Shown here in pieces: positions 1-6,126 of a stretch of 11,084 bases of DNA (positions are counted from its first letter, which is position 1; each line of letters begins with the position of its first letter). This stretch comes from an uncultured Erysipelotrichaceae bacterium. Lineage in GTDB: Bacteria > Bacillota_I > Bacilli_A > Erysipelotrichales > Erysipelotrichaceae. The notes under the pieces were generated by a model. It was not told the DNA's origin. It worked only from the letters and a program-made list of their open reading frames with translations, and searched no databases. Made by a program: the position numbers and the translations under genes. Where the stretch lies: the NCBI GenBank assembly GCA_902795905.1, contig CADBMY010000339.1, positions 1 through 11,084 on the forward strand. Direction: 5' to 3'.

Positions 1-1
1 C

Positions 2-241
2 CTATATGGTAACAACGCTGATGGTCATTCTGTCAGCAGTCGCTGCGGCGGCAGAGAGGATGACCATCAGGGTGGTGACTCGGTAAGACATGTCGGGACG
101 CCCCGAATTCGCAAAGATATCCTGGGCAAAGGTCGCGAAATACATGTTTTCCACGATCCAGGCTATCTGCCCGATCAATCCGAAAAACACCGCCGAGAAC
201 CATACTCTTCCGCCCAACGGCGTCGATTTCTTCTCTTCCAT
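2..241 (-). CDS. N-terminal fragment of a major facilitator superfamily transporter, truncated
   Basis: This open frame of 79 codons begins like a sugar/glycoside-type MFS permease. It has a short charged N-terminus (MEEKKS), then a first membrane helix containing GLIGQIAWIVENMYF, a short loop, and a second helix with TTLMVILSAAAAT. Full MFS proteins have about 400-480 residues and 12 helices; here the frame stops at a TAG at 2-4 after less than two helices. Homology is lost near base 44, the centre of a palindrome, and residues after about 66 are antisense of a second copy. I chose the ATG at 241 because GAGGAG at 249-254 sits 7 bases upstream. ATGs further upstream (295, 325) lie before the candidate -10 box or lack a ribosome site. 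The visible product cannot be a working transporter. The MFS assignment comes from remembered family patterns; the truncation is seen directly. It may be a pseudogene or an assembly-junction artefact. Confidence 0.6.
   Translation of the reverse strand: MEEKKSTPLGGRVWFSAVFFGLIGQIAWIVENMYFATFAQDIFANSGRPDMSYRVTTLMVILSAAAATADRMTISVVTI
3..43 (+). pseudogene. Second, diverged copy of the same MFS segment entering from the left edge
   Basis: Read on the plus strand in the frame beginning at base 3, this stretch encodes YMVTTLMVILSAVA. The minus-strand transporter encodes YRVTTLMVILSAAA at the mirrored place. Codons shared by the two differ mainly at third positions (for example GTA/GTC, ACA/ACC, ATT/ATC, GCA/GCC), as expected of two homologous genes under protein-level selection. 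The plus frame then runs into antisense of the other copy and ends at a TAA near 84. Only about 14 codons of it are inside the window, so the call depends on what lies to the left of base 1. Confidence 0.4.
9..79. repeat. Diverged inverted repeat (palindrome) centred on base 44
   Basis: Arms 9-43 and 45-79 are inverted copies of each other with 27 of 35 positions matching. They include a perfect 11-base block, CTGATGGTCAT at 18-28 and its complement at 60-70. Seven of the eight mismatches fall on third codon positions of the shared reading frame and one on a second position. The structure is therefore two homologous coding segments joined in opposite orientation, not a regulatory hairpin. Confidence 0.8.
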
Positions 242-248
242 GAGCATT

Positions 249-254
249 CTCCTC
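249..254 (-). promoter_or_regulatory. Ribosome binding site that sets the MFS start
   Basis: GAGGAG on the minus strand is 7 bases from the ATG at 241 but only 1 base from the in-frame ATG at 247. The downstream ATG is therefore the more likely initiator. Confidence 0.6.
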
Positions 255-281
255 ACATGCGGGAAAAGATTCCCTGCTTTT

Positions 282-309
282 ATTATAGTCTCCATGTCTG
301 TTGGAAATA
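282..309 (-). promoter_or_regulatory. Candidate promoter of the MFS fragment
   Basis: On the minus strand a perfect TATAAT lies at 287-282, about 35 bases before the GAGGAG ribosome site. The best -35 at 16-base spacing is TATTTC (309-304), which is weak. Transcription would start near 275, giving a leader of about 34 bases. The box lies downstream of two alternative ATG codons (295 and 325), which supports the start at 241. Confidence 0.35.
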
Positions 310-312
310 CAG

Positions 313-333
313 AAAAACCCTGCAACCGCAGGG
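313..333 (-). terminator. Intrinsic terminator, minus strand
   Basis: On the minus strand CCCTGC, a GGTT loop and GCAGGG form a perfect 6-bp GC-rich stem followed directly by five T. It starts about 20 bases after the stop codon at 355, so it looks like the original terminator of the decayed gene at 355-676. Confidence 0.75.
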
Positions 334-354
334 CTTCCTTTATCTCTATACAGC

Positions 355-676
355 CTATTCTCCGTAGATTACATTTTCAAAGATACTGTCGTCTGAGAGC
401 GTACCAGGATCTGTCCGAAACTCATCGATCATCACATCAAGAAAGACCGTTCCCTCAGAAGTTTCGATTGGCGTCATCGCATTGGTCCTCTGAACGCACA
501 GTGTAACAGTCTTGTCCTTGGATATAAAGTAATCGCAGCACCTCTTTTTTGATCTCATCGTTATTCAGCAAAAGCGTGAAGAAATCTTGATTCTGCGATA
601 GTCCTTCAACAAGTGCATCATCCCATGATGATGAATACGGTGAGTAATGAGTACCAATAATCTCATGAGTACACAT
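355..676 (-). pseudogene. Frameshifted remnant of an unidentified gene
   Basis: Two minus-strand frames overlap here and look like parts of one protein. The upstream frame (676 to 455) contains a helix-like stretch, FFTLLLNNDEIKKEVLRLL. The downstream frame (558 to 355) continues with a strand-rich, acidic tail including GTVFLDVMIDEF and ends just before a terminator. They share a run of six A (546-551), a typical slippage or indel site, so one indel near 455-558 could restore a single frame. Neither frame has a credible ribosome site, and the upstream one can be extended only into the terminator of the preceding operon. The helical part faintly recalls the C-terminal helices of type I restriction R subunits, but I cannot support that identity. 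What is seen is a promoterless, startless 3' gene end with its own terminator. It could also be non-coding sequence with chance open frames. Confidence 0.4.
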
Positions 677-690
677 CGGCCTATGAATAG

Positions 691-721
691 AAAAAGACCT
701 CACATGATTCATGCAAGGTCT
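691..721 (-). terminator. Intrinsic terminator of the uppP-guaA operon
   Basis: On the minus strand AGACCT and AGGTCT bracket two G-U wobbles and a CATG/CATG inner stem with a 3-base loop. This gives a continuous 12-bp helix, followed by a run of five T. It lies about 95 bases after the guaA stop and is the only strong minus-strand terminator found downstream of the operon. Confidence 0.8.
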
Positions 722-726
722 CATTC

Positions 727-799
727 ATTAATCCGTTTTTAGATGTGTTCGATTAATACCCGGGATAATTCAGTTTACATATTTCAGAATAATCCGGGT
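727..799 (-). repeat. Stacked inverted repeats in the guaA 3' untranslated region
   Basis: Two inverted repeats lie between the guaA stop and its terminator. ACCCGG plus an AT-rich extension (799-787) pairs with 771-758 as roughly 13 bp with one bulge and one mismatch. ATTAATC (757-751) can pair with GATTAAT (733-727). Neither is followed by a T-run on either strand, so they are not obvious terminators. They could stabilise or process the mRNA end. I see no match to a riboswitch consensus. Confidence 0.4.
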
Positions 800-816
800 T
801 CCATCGGGACAGTTAG

Positions 817-1800
817 TTATTCCCACTCGATGGTTCCGCTGGGTTTCGGTGTCAGATCATACAGTACTCTGTTAACACCCTTGACCTCAGTCGTGATCCT
901 CTTTGTGATGTGCTTCAGCAGCTCGTAAGGGATCTCCTCGATGCTGGCTTCGATCGCATCTGTCGTATTGACAGCACGGATAACAACGAACCAGTCAAAG
1001 GAACGCTTACCGTCACGGATACCTGTGCTCTTGAAGTCAGGTACGATCGTGAAGTACTGCCATACCTTACCCTGCAGACCGTTCTTTTCGAACTCTTCAC
1101 GCAGGATCGCATCACTCTCACGGACTGCCTCAAGACGTTCTCTGGTGATCGCACCGGGTGTGCGAACAGCCAGTCCCGGGCCCGGGAAAGGCTGACGGTA
1201 TACCATGTTGTCGGGAAGACCGAGAGCCTTACCTACAACTCTTACTTCATCCTTGTAGAGGAGTTTTACCGGTTCTACCAGCTCCATCTCCATCTCTTCG
1301 GGAAGACCGCCGACATTGTGATGTGCCTTAATACCCTTTTCACTCTCCAGAATATCCGGATAGATGGTACCCTGAGCAAGGAAACGAATCCCTTCCAGCT
1401 TGGCGGCTTCTTCATCGAATACCTTGATGAACTCTTCACCGATGATATGTCTCTTCTCTTCAGGATCGGTTACTCCTGCAACCTTGTCAATAAATCTGTC
1501 TGCCGCATCGACATAGATCAGATTAGCGTTCATCTGGTTTCTGAATACTTCGATGACCTGTTCGGGTTCACCTTTTCTCAGGAAACCGTGGTTCACATGA
1601 ACACATACCAGATTCTGGCCGATCGCCTTGATCAGTAATGCCGCAACGACCGAAGAGTCTACACCGCCGGAGAGTGCCAGAAGCACTTTGCCGTCTTTTA
1701 CCTGTTCACGGACAGCCGCAACCTGTTCGTCGATGAATGCGTTGGCGAGAGCTTCGGTTGTAATTCTCTCCATTGTTTCGGGACGTACGTTTCCACTCAT
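817..1800 (-). CDS. guaA: GMP synthase ATP pyrophosphatase subunit (no glutaminase domain)
   Basis: This cytoplasmic enzyme adenylates XMP with ATP and aminates it to GMP, the last step of de novo guanine nucleotide synthesis. The 327-residue protein carries the PP-loop SGGVDSS at residues 44-50, the PFPGPGLAVR segment of the XMP/ATP domain, and the dimerisation domain ending in the family-typical TIEWE. Usual bacterial GuaA has about 510-520 residues with an N-terminal class I glutamine amidotransferase domain. That domain is absent here, so this matches the split, subunit-B arrangement known from archaea. The start at 1800 follows AGGAGG with 8-base spacing; an upstream in-frame ATG at 1914 lies inside the preceding gene and has no such site. 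The gene is the last of the operon, 47 bases after the M20 gene. It needs ammonia from a separate glutaminase subunit, or free ammonia. I see no sign of a broken glutaminase gene upstream. Confidence 0.93.
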   Translation of the reverse strand: MSGNVRPETMERITTEALANAFIDEQVAAVREQVKDGKVLLALSGGVDSSVVAALLIKAIGQNLVCVHVNHGFLRKGEPEQVIEVFRNQMNANLIYVDAADRFIDKVAGVTDPEEKRHIIGEEFIKVFDEEAAKLEGIRFLAQGTIYPDILESEKGIKAHHNVGGLPEEMEMELVEPVKLLYKDEVRVVGKALGLPDNMVYRQPFPGPGLAVRTPGAITRERLEAVRESDAILREEFEKNGLQGKVWQYFTIVPDFKSTGIRDGKRSFDWFVVIRAVNTTDAIEASIEEIPYELLKHITKRITTEVKGVNRVLYDLTPKPSGTIEWE

Positions 1801-1808
1801 GTCTTGAT

Positions 1809-1814
1809 CCTCCT
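1809..1814 (-). promoter_or_regulatory. Ribosome binding site that sets the guaA start
   Basis: AGGAGG on the minus strand is 8 bases before the ATG at 1800. It excludes the 38-codon upstream extension and shows that the protein truly begins just before the PP-loop domain. Confidence 0.85.
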
Positions 1815-1847
1815 GTAACTTGTATATATTAACAAATAAGTCTTCAA

Positions 1848-3017
1848 TTATCCATGCTTTTCCAACCACTTCATTGCGGTTTTTGCATAGACTGCAGCAC
1901 CTGCAGCCAGACACTTCTCATTGAACACGACACCGGCATTGTGATGGGCTACACGTTTGGACGGATCATCCACCCCGGCACCGATAATGAAGTACGCTGT
2001 CTTCAGCTGATGGGAGATAAACGCAAAGTCTTCCGATCCCATCGTATGGACAACATTCATGACCTTAAAGCCCATTTCCAGCTCTTCTGCGGCCTCGATC
2101 ACACAGGCGGTGATATCCGGGTCATTCCGCACATCCGGGACGTCATAAACGGCGTCAAACGACGCTGTACAGCGGTATGTCTTCGCCACATACTCTGCCG
2201 TTTCATGCATGCGCTGAATCAGGTATTTGCGTACATCCTCATTGAATGTACGCAGAGTCCCCTGCAGTTCCGCCGTATCGGGGATAATATTCGGCGCTGT
2301 ACCGGCATTGAACATACCGACGGTCAGAACAGCCTCCGCCGAAGCCGGGATCTCTCTGGCGATCAGTTCCTGATACGCAAGATACAGCTGGGCAGCAGCC
2401 GCAATCGGATCGACACCCAGTTCCGGTGTCGAGCCATGTGCACCCTTACCTGTCAATGTGATCTTAAATCCGTAACAGGAGGACATGGGTTTGTCTCCGT
2501 AACCGATCAGTCCTACCGGTGCTGTCGAAGCCACATGCATCGCAAAGCCGGCATCCACATGCGGATTCTCCAGCACACCGGCATTCATCGCTGCCTCGGC
2601 TCCGGTAAAGGTCTCCTCTCCGGCCTGAAACAGCAGTTTGACCTTGCCCTTCAGCTCACTCTCATGTGCTTTTAACAGCCTTGCGGCCCCGAGAAGTACA
2701 GCTGCGTGCATATCATGACCGCAGGCATGCATATTCTCATTCTCCGACGCATATGCCTCGGAAGATGTCTCCCGGATCGGCAGCGCATCGATATCACTGC
2801 GCAGCAGGAAACACTTCTCTCCCTGCCCCAGTACTGCCGTAATACAGCTGATCTCCGGATACAGATGATATGGGATACCGAATTCTTCCAGCTTCTTACA
2901 GATAAAAGCGGCAGTCTTCGGCAGCTGTAAACCAAGTTCAGGAATCCGGTGAAGCTCTCTGCGGTATTCCGTCAGTTCATCCTGCAAAGCGCAGGCTTCC
3001 ATAAATAACGCGTTCAT
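1848..3017 (-). CDS. M20D family metal-dependent amidohydrolase/carboxypeptidase
   Basis: A 389-residue cytoplasmic hydrolase of the M20D type, the group with hippurate hydrolases, indole-acetyl-amino-acid hydrolases and N-acetyldiaminopimelate deacetylases. It cleaves an amide bond in N-acylated amino acids or small peptides using two metal ions. Visible signatures are LLRSDIDALP (71-80), HACGHD with C99 and H101 as metal ligands, GEE (E134/E135, catalytic base region), H161, the dimerisation-domain motif GKGAHGSTPELGVDP, GSEDFAF (327-333) and the C-terminal HHN (358-360). Length is normal for the family and no signal peptide is seen. The start at 3017 follows an AAGGAAGAGG purine run. It lies 27 bases after the CcdA-thioredoxin gene and is presumably cotranscribed. 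The exact substrate cannot be read from sequence. A diaminopimelate-pathway role is possible but no other lysine genes are nearby. Confidence 0.9.
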   Translation of the reverse strand: MNALFMEACALQDELTEYRRELHRIPELGLQLPKTAAFICKKLEEFGIPYHLYPEISCITAVLGQGEKCFLLRSDIDALPIRETSSEAYASENENMHACGHDMHAAVLLGAARLLKAHESELKGKVKLLFQAGEETFTGAEAAMNAGVLENPHVDAGFAMHVASTAPVGLIGYGDKPMSSCYGFKITLTGKGAHGSTPELGVDPIAAAAQLYLAYQELIAREIPASAEAVLTVGMFNAGTAPNIIPDTAELQGTLRTFNEDVRKYLIQRMHETAEYVAKTYRCTASFDAVYDVPDVRNDPDITACVIEAAEELEMGFKVMNVVHTMGSEDFAFISHQLKTAYFIIGAGVDDPSKRVAHHNAGVVFNEKCLAAGAAVYAKTAMKWLEKHG

Positions 3018-3044
3018 GATCCTCTTCCTTTCTTCCGTTACTGC

Positions 3045-4229
3045 TTACTGTATATGAGCAGAAGCTTCATCAATAAACTGATTCAGCATATCCTCCGCTA
3101 CATACCCGGGCAGATAATACTCATAGAACATACCATCCGGCTGAATGATAAACGTTGTCGGATAGCCGCTGACGCCATATGTACGGGAAACACGCAGATC
3201 GGGATCATACAGGATCTCCATATCATATCCGTGTTCCGTCATATACTTCTGTATATACTCCTCATCACCCTCCCCGTTATACCCGGGAGCTGCGATCAGG
3301 AAGACCTTTACATCTTCACGATTCTCACTCAGATTCTGCAGGAAAGGCATGAACTGATTGCAGTAATGACACCAGGTGCCAAAGAAGTTCATGACGATCG
3401 TCTTCCCCTCATACTCACTGATACTGACCTCACGTTCACCGTTGGAAAGTGTAAACCCGTATTTCTGCAGATCAGTACCGTCTTCGGATACCGTATCATC
3501 TTCACCTGCGGCAGGTTCATTCTGCGCTGCTGTCTCCATCATGCCGTTCTGTTCCAGAGCCAGTATGCGTCCGCCTGCCTGATACAGCATATAGCCGCCC
3601 ATGCACAGGACCGCAAGACCGCCGAGCACCTGTGTGTACTTAACGATATTTCTGTGTTTCTTTAACAGTGCCAGCACCTCTTCGGTAAAGAGACCAATGA
3701 GGATAAACATGAAGATAAAGCCCAGTGAGTAGGCAAGAATATACAGCCAGCCAAGCAGTTTTGTGGAAGCACCTGCGGCCGCCAGAATAGCCGATGCCAG
3801 TAAGGGACCTACACAGGGACTCCAGGCAAAGCTGAACAGGAAACCCAGCAGATATGCATTCACGTATCTTCCGCCCCGGCGCTGCACACGCATGATCCTG
3901 CGCTCTCTCTGCAAAAGAGGAATACCAATGATGCCAAGGCTGAAAAGACCGAACAGCAGCAGCACAAACCCGCCTCCCAGCAGGAAGAACAGCTCATGTC
4001 CGGTAAAGAACTCACGCAGAAGACCGGAACCAAGTCCGGCAATAAAGAAGACCGTACAGATCCCCAGTACAAAGAAAAATGTCAGAACAGCCGTCTGTAT
4101 ACGGTCATGCCTGCGGTCATCCGTCTGTTTCTGTTCTGCCGTCAGATAACCGATATACAGAGGAACCAGCGGCAGCACACAGGGCGTAAAAAACGACAGT
4201 AACCCCTCGAGAAACAGGCCCCAGATCAT
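3045..4229 (-). CDS. CcdA-type membrane thiol transporter fused to a TlpA-like thioredoxin domain
   Basis: The 394-residue protein moves reducing electrons across the membrane to an extracytoplasmic thioredoxin. Residues 1-217 are a six-helix CcdA/DsbD-beta-type domain with the two expected intramembrane cysteines, C17 in FFTPCVLP and C139 in WSPCVGP. Residues 222-255 form an acidic, alanine-rich linker. Residues about 258-394 are a TlpA/ResA-like thioredoxin fold with the redox site WCHYC (286-290) and the cis-proline of GYPTTF (P357). The fusion puts both partners of the relay in one chain, like a shortened DsbD without its N-terminal domain. Likely clients are secreted or lipoprotein disulfides or oxidised methionine or cytochrome systems; none is identified here. 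The ATG at 4229 is one base after the uppP stop (TAA-T-ATG) with no strong ribosome site, so translation probably depends on uppP. Confidence 0.92.
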   Translation of the reverse strand: MIWGLFLEGLLSFFTPCVLPLVPLYIGYLTAEQKQTDDRRHDRIQTAVLTFFFVLGICTVFFIAGLGSGLLREFFTGHELFFLLGGGFVLLLFGLFSLGIIGIPLLQRERRIMRVQRRGGRYVNAYLLGFLFSFAWSPCVGPLLASAILAAAGASTKLLGWLYILAYSLGFIFMFILIGLFTEEVLALLKKHRNIVKYTQVLGGLAVLCMGGYMLYQAGGRILALEQNGMMETAAQNEPAAGEDDTVSEDGTDLQKYGFTLSNGEREVSISEYEGKTIVMNFFGTWCHYCNQFMPFLQNLSENREDVKVFLIAAPGYNGEGDEEYIQKYMTEHGYDMEILYDPDLRVSRTYGVSGYPTTFIIQPDGMFYEYYLPGYVAEDMLNQFIDEASAHIQ

Positions 4230-4230
4230 A

Positions 4231-5091
4231 TTATGCAGTCAGTCCTGCAGGCAGCAGGTGAACAAGTGCCAGGATGAGTATGATCACACCGAGAATGATG
4301 CGGTAATAGCCAAACAGTTTGAAATCGTTTTTGCGCAGATAATCCACGAAGATCCTGATGACATATACAGAGACGATGAAAGCTGTGATCATGCCGACAA
4401 GAAGCACAAGAATACCGCCGAAGGTGATCGGTGCAGACAGTTTAAACAGCTTCAGGATACTCGCCCCCAGCATGACCGGCATGGCCATGAAGAAAGAGAA
4501 TTCGGCAGCTGCCGTACGGCTTAAACCAAGCAGTGTAGAACCAAGGATCGTACTGCCGCTGCGGCTGGTGCCGGGAATCAGTGCCAGCATCTGGAAGGCA
4601 CCGATGGACAGAGCTTTCTTCGGTGTGATCCCGTTTACCGACTCCACTTCGATCTCCTTCTCTCTGTTCTCGATCACGATGAACAGAATACCGTAAACGA
4701 TCAGAGCGATTGCCACTACGATCGGTGTTGACAGATGCTCATCGATCAGATCATCCAGAAGAACACCGGCAATACCGGCAGGAATCGTCGCTATAATGAT
4801 CAGGATCCAAAGTCTCCAGATCCTTCTTTTTCCGCTCTCCTTCAGATTGGGATTAAACGGATTCAATCGTCTGAAATACTGTACAGCTACAGCCAGGATC
4901 GACCCAAACTGTATAACTACTTTATACATCTCCCAGAAGGCGATATTATCAGCTGTACTATCAAATACCCGTAAAGGCAGCCATGTATTGACCAGGATCA
5001 TATGCCCGGTACTGCTGATCGGCAGCCATTCGGTAATTCCCTGTATAACTCCGTAAACGATCGATTTCAATATCTCTAAGATTATACCCAT
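4231..5091 (-). CDS. uppP: Undecaprenyl-diphosphatase (BacA/UppP)
   Basis: This membrane enzyme removes one phosphate from undecaprenyl diphosphate, recycling the lipid carrier for peptidoglycan and teichoic acid synthesis. It commonly confers bacitracin tolerance. The 286-residue protein shows Q17-xxx-E21 with EWLPISSTGH (21-30) and PGTSRSGST (173-181), the two conserved active-site blocks; H30 and R177 match the catalytic His and Arg of the family. About eight hydrophobic helices are visible, and length fits the usual 270-290. I start at ATG 5091, where GAGG is 9 bases upstream and the Q17/E21/H30 numbering matches the E. coli protein. A GTG at 5106 overlaps that site and would add five residues. 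It is the first gene of the four-gene minus-strand unit. Confidence 0.96.
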   Translation of the reverse strand: MGIILEILKSIVYGVIQGITEWLPISSTGHMILVNTWLPLRVFDSTADNIAFWEMYKVVIQFGSILAVAVQYFRRLNPFNPNLKESGKRRIWRLWILIIIATIPAGIAGVLLDDLIDEHLSTPIVVAIALIVYGILFIVIENREKEIEVESVNGITPKKALSIGAFQMLALIPGTSRSGSTILGSTLLGLSRTAAAEFSFFMAMPVMLGASILKLFKLSAPITFGGILVLLVGMITAFIVSVYVIRIFVDYLRKNDFKLFGYYRIILGVIILILALVHLLPAGLTA

Positions 5092-5100
5092 ATTATTTAT

Positions 5101-5104
5101 CCTC
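5101..5104 (-). promoter_or_regulatory. Ribosome binding site that sets the uppP start
   Basis: GAGG on the minus strand lies 9 bases before ATG 5091. The same bases overlap the alternative GTG codon at 5106, which therefore lacks its own site. Confidence 0.55.
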
Positions 5105-5111
5105 ACAGAAT

Positions 5112-5117
5112 ATTATA
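5112..5117 (-). promoter_or_regulatory. Candidate -10 box for the uppP operon
   Basis: A perfect TATAAT lies on the minus strand, in an AT-rich stretch between uppP and the divergent tRNA gene. No convincing -35 is seen at 16-18 bases. The predicted start near 5105 would leave almost no leader before the ribosome site, so the real start may lie further upstream. Confidence 0.25.
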
Positions 5118-5196
5118 AACAATAACAGGCAGTTATGGGTGATGATTAATAAAGTTATTCTTTGTGTACAGCGGTTCTTTTCCTTTCCCGGATTTA

Positions 5197-5205
5197 TGAT
5201 ATAAT
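5197..5205 (+). promoter_or_regulatory. Extended -10 promoter of the tRNA-Ala gene
   Basis: TGATATAAT is a perfect TGnTATAAT extended -10 element. Transcription would begin near 5212, seven bases before the mature tRNA 5' end. The -35 region is pyrimidine-rich and poor, as is common with extended -10 promoters. Confidence 0.7.
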
Positions 5206-5218
5206 ACGATATGTTCGT

Positions 5219-5294
5219 GGGGCTGTAGCTCAGTTGGGAGAGCGTTCGGTTCGCATCCGAAAGGTCAGGAGTTCGAGCCTCCCCAGCTCCACCA
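5219..5294 (+). tRNA. tRNA-Ala (anticodon CGC)
   Basis: This 76-base cloverleaf includes an encoded CCA end. The acceptor GGGGCTG/CAGCTCC contains the G3-U70 wobble that is the alanine identity element. The D arm is GCTC/GAGC. The anticodon arm TTCGG/CCGAA has the loop TTCGCAT, so the anticodon is CGC and it reads GCG. The T arm has TTCGAGC in the loop and an A-C mismatch at the 49-65 pair. GCG is a common alanine codon in the neighbouring genes, in line with the mid-range GC content. The gene is single, not in an rRNA or tRNA cluster. Confidence 0.97.
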
Positions 5295-5304
5295 TTGACA
5301 GAAG

Positions 5305-5328
5305 ACAGGATCATCTGATCCTGTTTTT
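5305..5328 (+). terminator. Intrinsic terminator after tRNA-Ala
   Basis: ACAGGATC, a 4-base loop ATCT and GATCCTGT form a perfect 8-bp stem followed by five T. It starts 10 bases after the tRNA CCA end and separates the tRNA from the protease gene. Confidence 0.85.
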
Positions 5329-5354
5329 GTTTATAAAGATGTATACTTGAAAAA

Positions 5355-5360
5355 GAGAGG
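5355..5360 (+). promoter_or_regulatory. Ribosome binding site that sets the PrsW-family start
   Basis: GAGAGG is 7 bases before the ATG at 5368. The in-frame TTG at 5347 lies upstream of this site and has none of its own. Confidence 0.7.
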
Positions 5361-5367
5361 TAACTAT

Positions 5368-6072
5368 ATGATCGCTTTAGTTCTTGCGTATCTTGCCAGT
5401 CTGATCCCTGCAGCTGTGATCTATTTCTGGTTCCGAAATCATATGTACAGAAAAGACGAAGAGTATAAACTTTCCTGCCGGAATGCGTTTCTCAAAGGTG
5501 TGCAGAGTTCACTGCTCGTGATGCTGTTTTCGTTTACGCTCTCCATGCTCGGTTCTTTCCTCTTCAGGGATAAGACCGCTCTGCTTTATATTGCCTACCG
5601 GAAATTTATCGTACTGGCATTTGCGGAAGAACTTGCCAAGTTTATCACCTTCCGCAGATTCCTGAACACAAGATCCTCCGCATCAGCACTGGATATGATC
5701 TGCTACATGACCCTGGTCGGACTTGGCTTTGAAGTCATCGAGAGCGTAGTCTATGCACTTTCCACAAATGCCGGCCAGATGCTCGTACGCGGTATCACGG
5801 CAATGCATGCAGGATACGGCTTCCTGATGGGTTACTTATATGCCAAAAGCAGACTTACCGGCAACCGGATCTACGCTGTTCTCGGTGTGCTGATCCCGTT
5901 CCTTCTCCATGGTGCGTATGACTTCGGTCTCTCGGAACAGTTCCTGGCACTCAGTGATAATTCTCCCTTCCTGTCGGTCAGCCTGGCCTTATTCGCACTT
6001 GTCCTGCTGATCTGGATGTTCCTGTTTACCCGCAAAGCCAGAAAGGATCCTGTATATACAGCGAACCTGTAA
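5368..6072 (+). CDS. PrsW-family intramembrane metalloprotease
   Basis: A 234-residue, highly hydrophobic protein with about seven membrane helices. It carries the family's buried metal-site signatures in order: AFAEELAKF with E87-E88, GFEVIES with E122 and E125, MHAGYG with H147, and HGAYDF with H171 and D175. Bacillus PrsW has a similar size and cleaves an anti-sigma factor at a membrane site in the envelope stress response. The family as a whole is broad and includes members of unknown substrate, so the role here is inferred. No sigma/anti-sigma pair is in this window. It stands alone between the tRNA terminator and a two-way terminator. Weak AT-rich sequence after 5329 may hold a promoter, but I cannot assign one. 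Confidence 0.85.
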   Translation: MIALVLAYLASLIPAAVIYFWFRNHMYRKDEEYKLSCRNAFLKGVQSSLLVMLFSFTLSMLGSFLFRDKTALLYIAYRKFIVLAFAEELAKFITFRRFLNTRSSASALDMICYMTLVGLGFEVIESVVYALSTNAGQMLVRGITAMHAGYGFLMGYLYAKSRLTGNRIYAVLGVLIPFLLHGAYDFGLSEQFLALSDNSPFLSVSLALFALVLLIWMFLFTRKARKDPVYTANL

Positions 6073-6073
6073 A

Positions 6074-6126
6074 AAAAGATCATGTACTGATCATCCCGTA
6101 ATACGAGTGTTCAGTCATGATCTTTT
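6074..6126. terminator. Two-way terminator between converging genes
   Basis: AAAAGATCATG (6074-6084) pairs perfectly with CATGATCTTTT (6116-6126). After a single bulged T the helix continues through ACTGA/TCAGT, closing on a 20-base loop that can itself fold (CGTAATACG). A-rich and T-rich flanks give a T-run on both strands. It overlaps the stop codon of the minus-strand amidase gene and begins right after the stop of the PrsW-family gene. Confidence 0.85.

Noticed and set aside
455..724. Minus-strand frame starting at ATG 724 as an intact 89-residue gene
   Set aside because: Its first codons fall inside the terminator hairpin at 691-721 and no ribosome site precedes it. Only the part below about 676 is kept, as a gene remnant.
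910..1638. Long plus-strand open frame of 242 codons opposite guaA
   Set aside because: It lies wholly antisense to a well-conserved gene and has no ribosome site or family motif. The same holds for the antisense frames at 1854-2675, 3054-3665, 6877-7548 and 9117-9917.
1819..1847. Possible promoter before guaA (TTGAAG, 17 bases, TACAAG)
   Set aside because: The start point would fall within the AGGAGG ribosome site, leaving no usable leader. Cotranscription from upstream is more likely.
1801..1847. Purine riboswitch before guaA
   Set aside because: The gap is only 47 bases and AT-rich, with no room for the aptamer and no conserved purine-aptamer core.
4231..5091. Gln at position 17 of UppP in place of the E. 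coli Glu
   Set aside because: The family consensus allows Glu or Gln at this place while E21 is kept, so it is normal variation.
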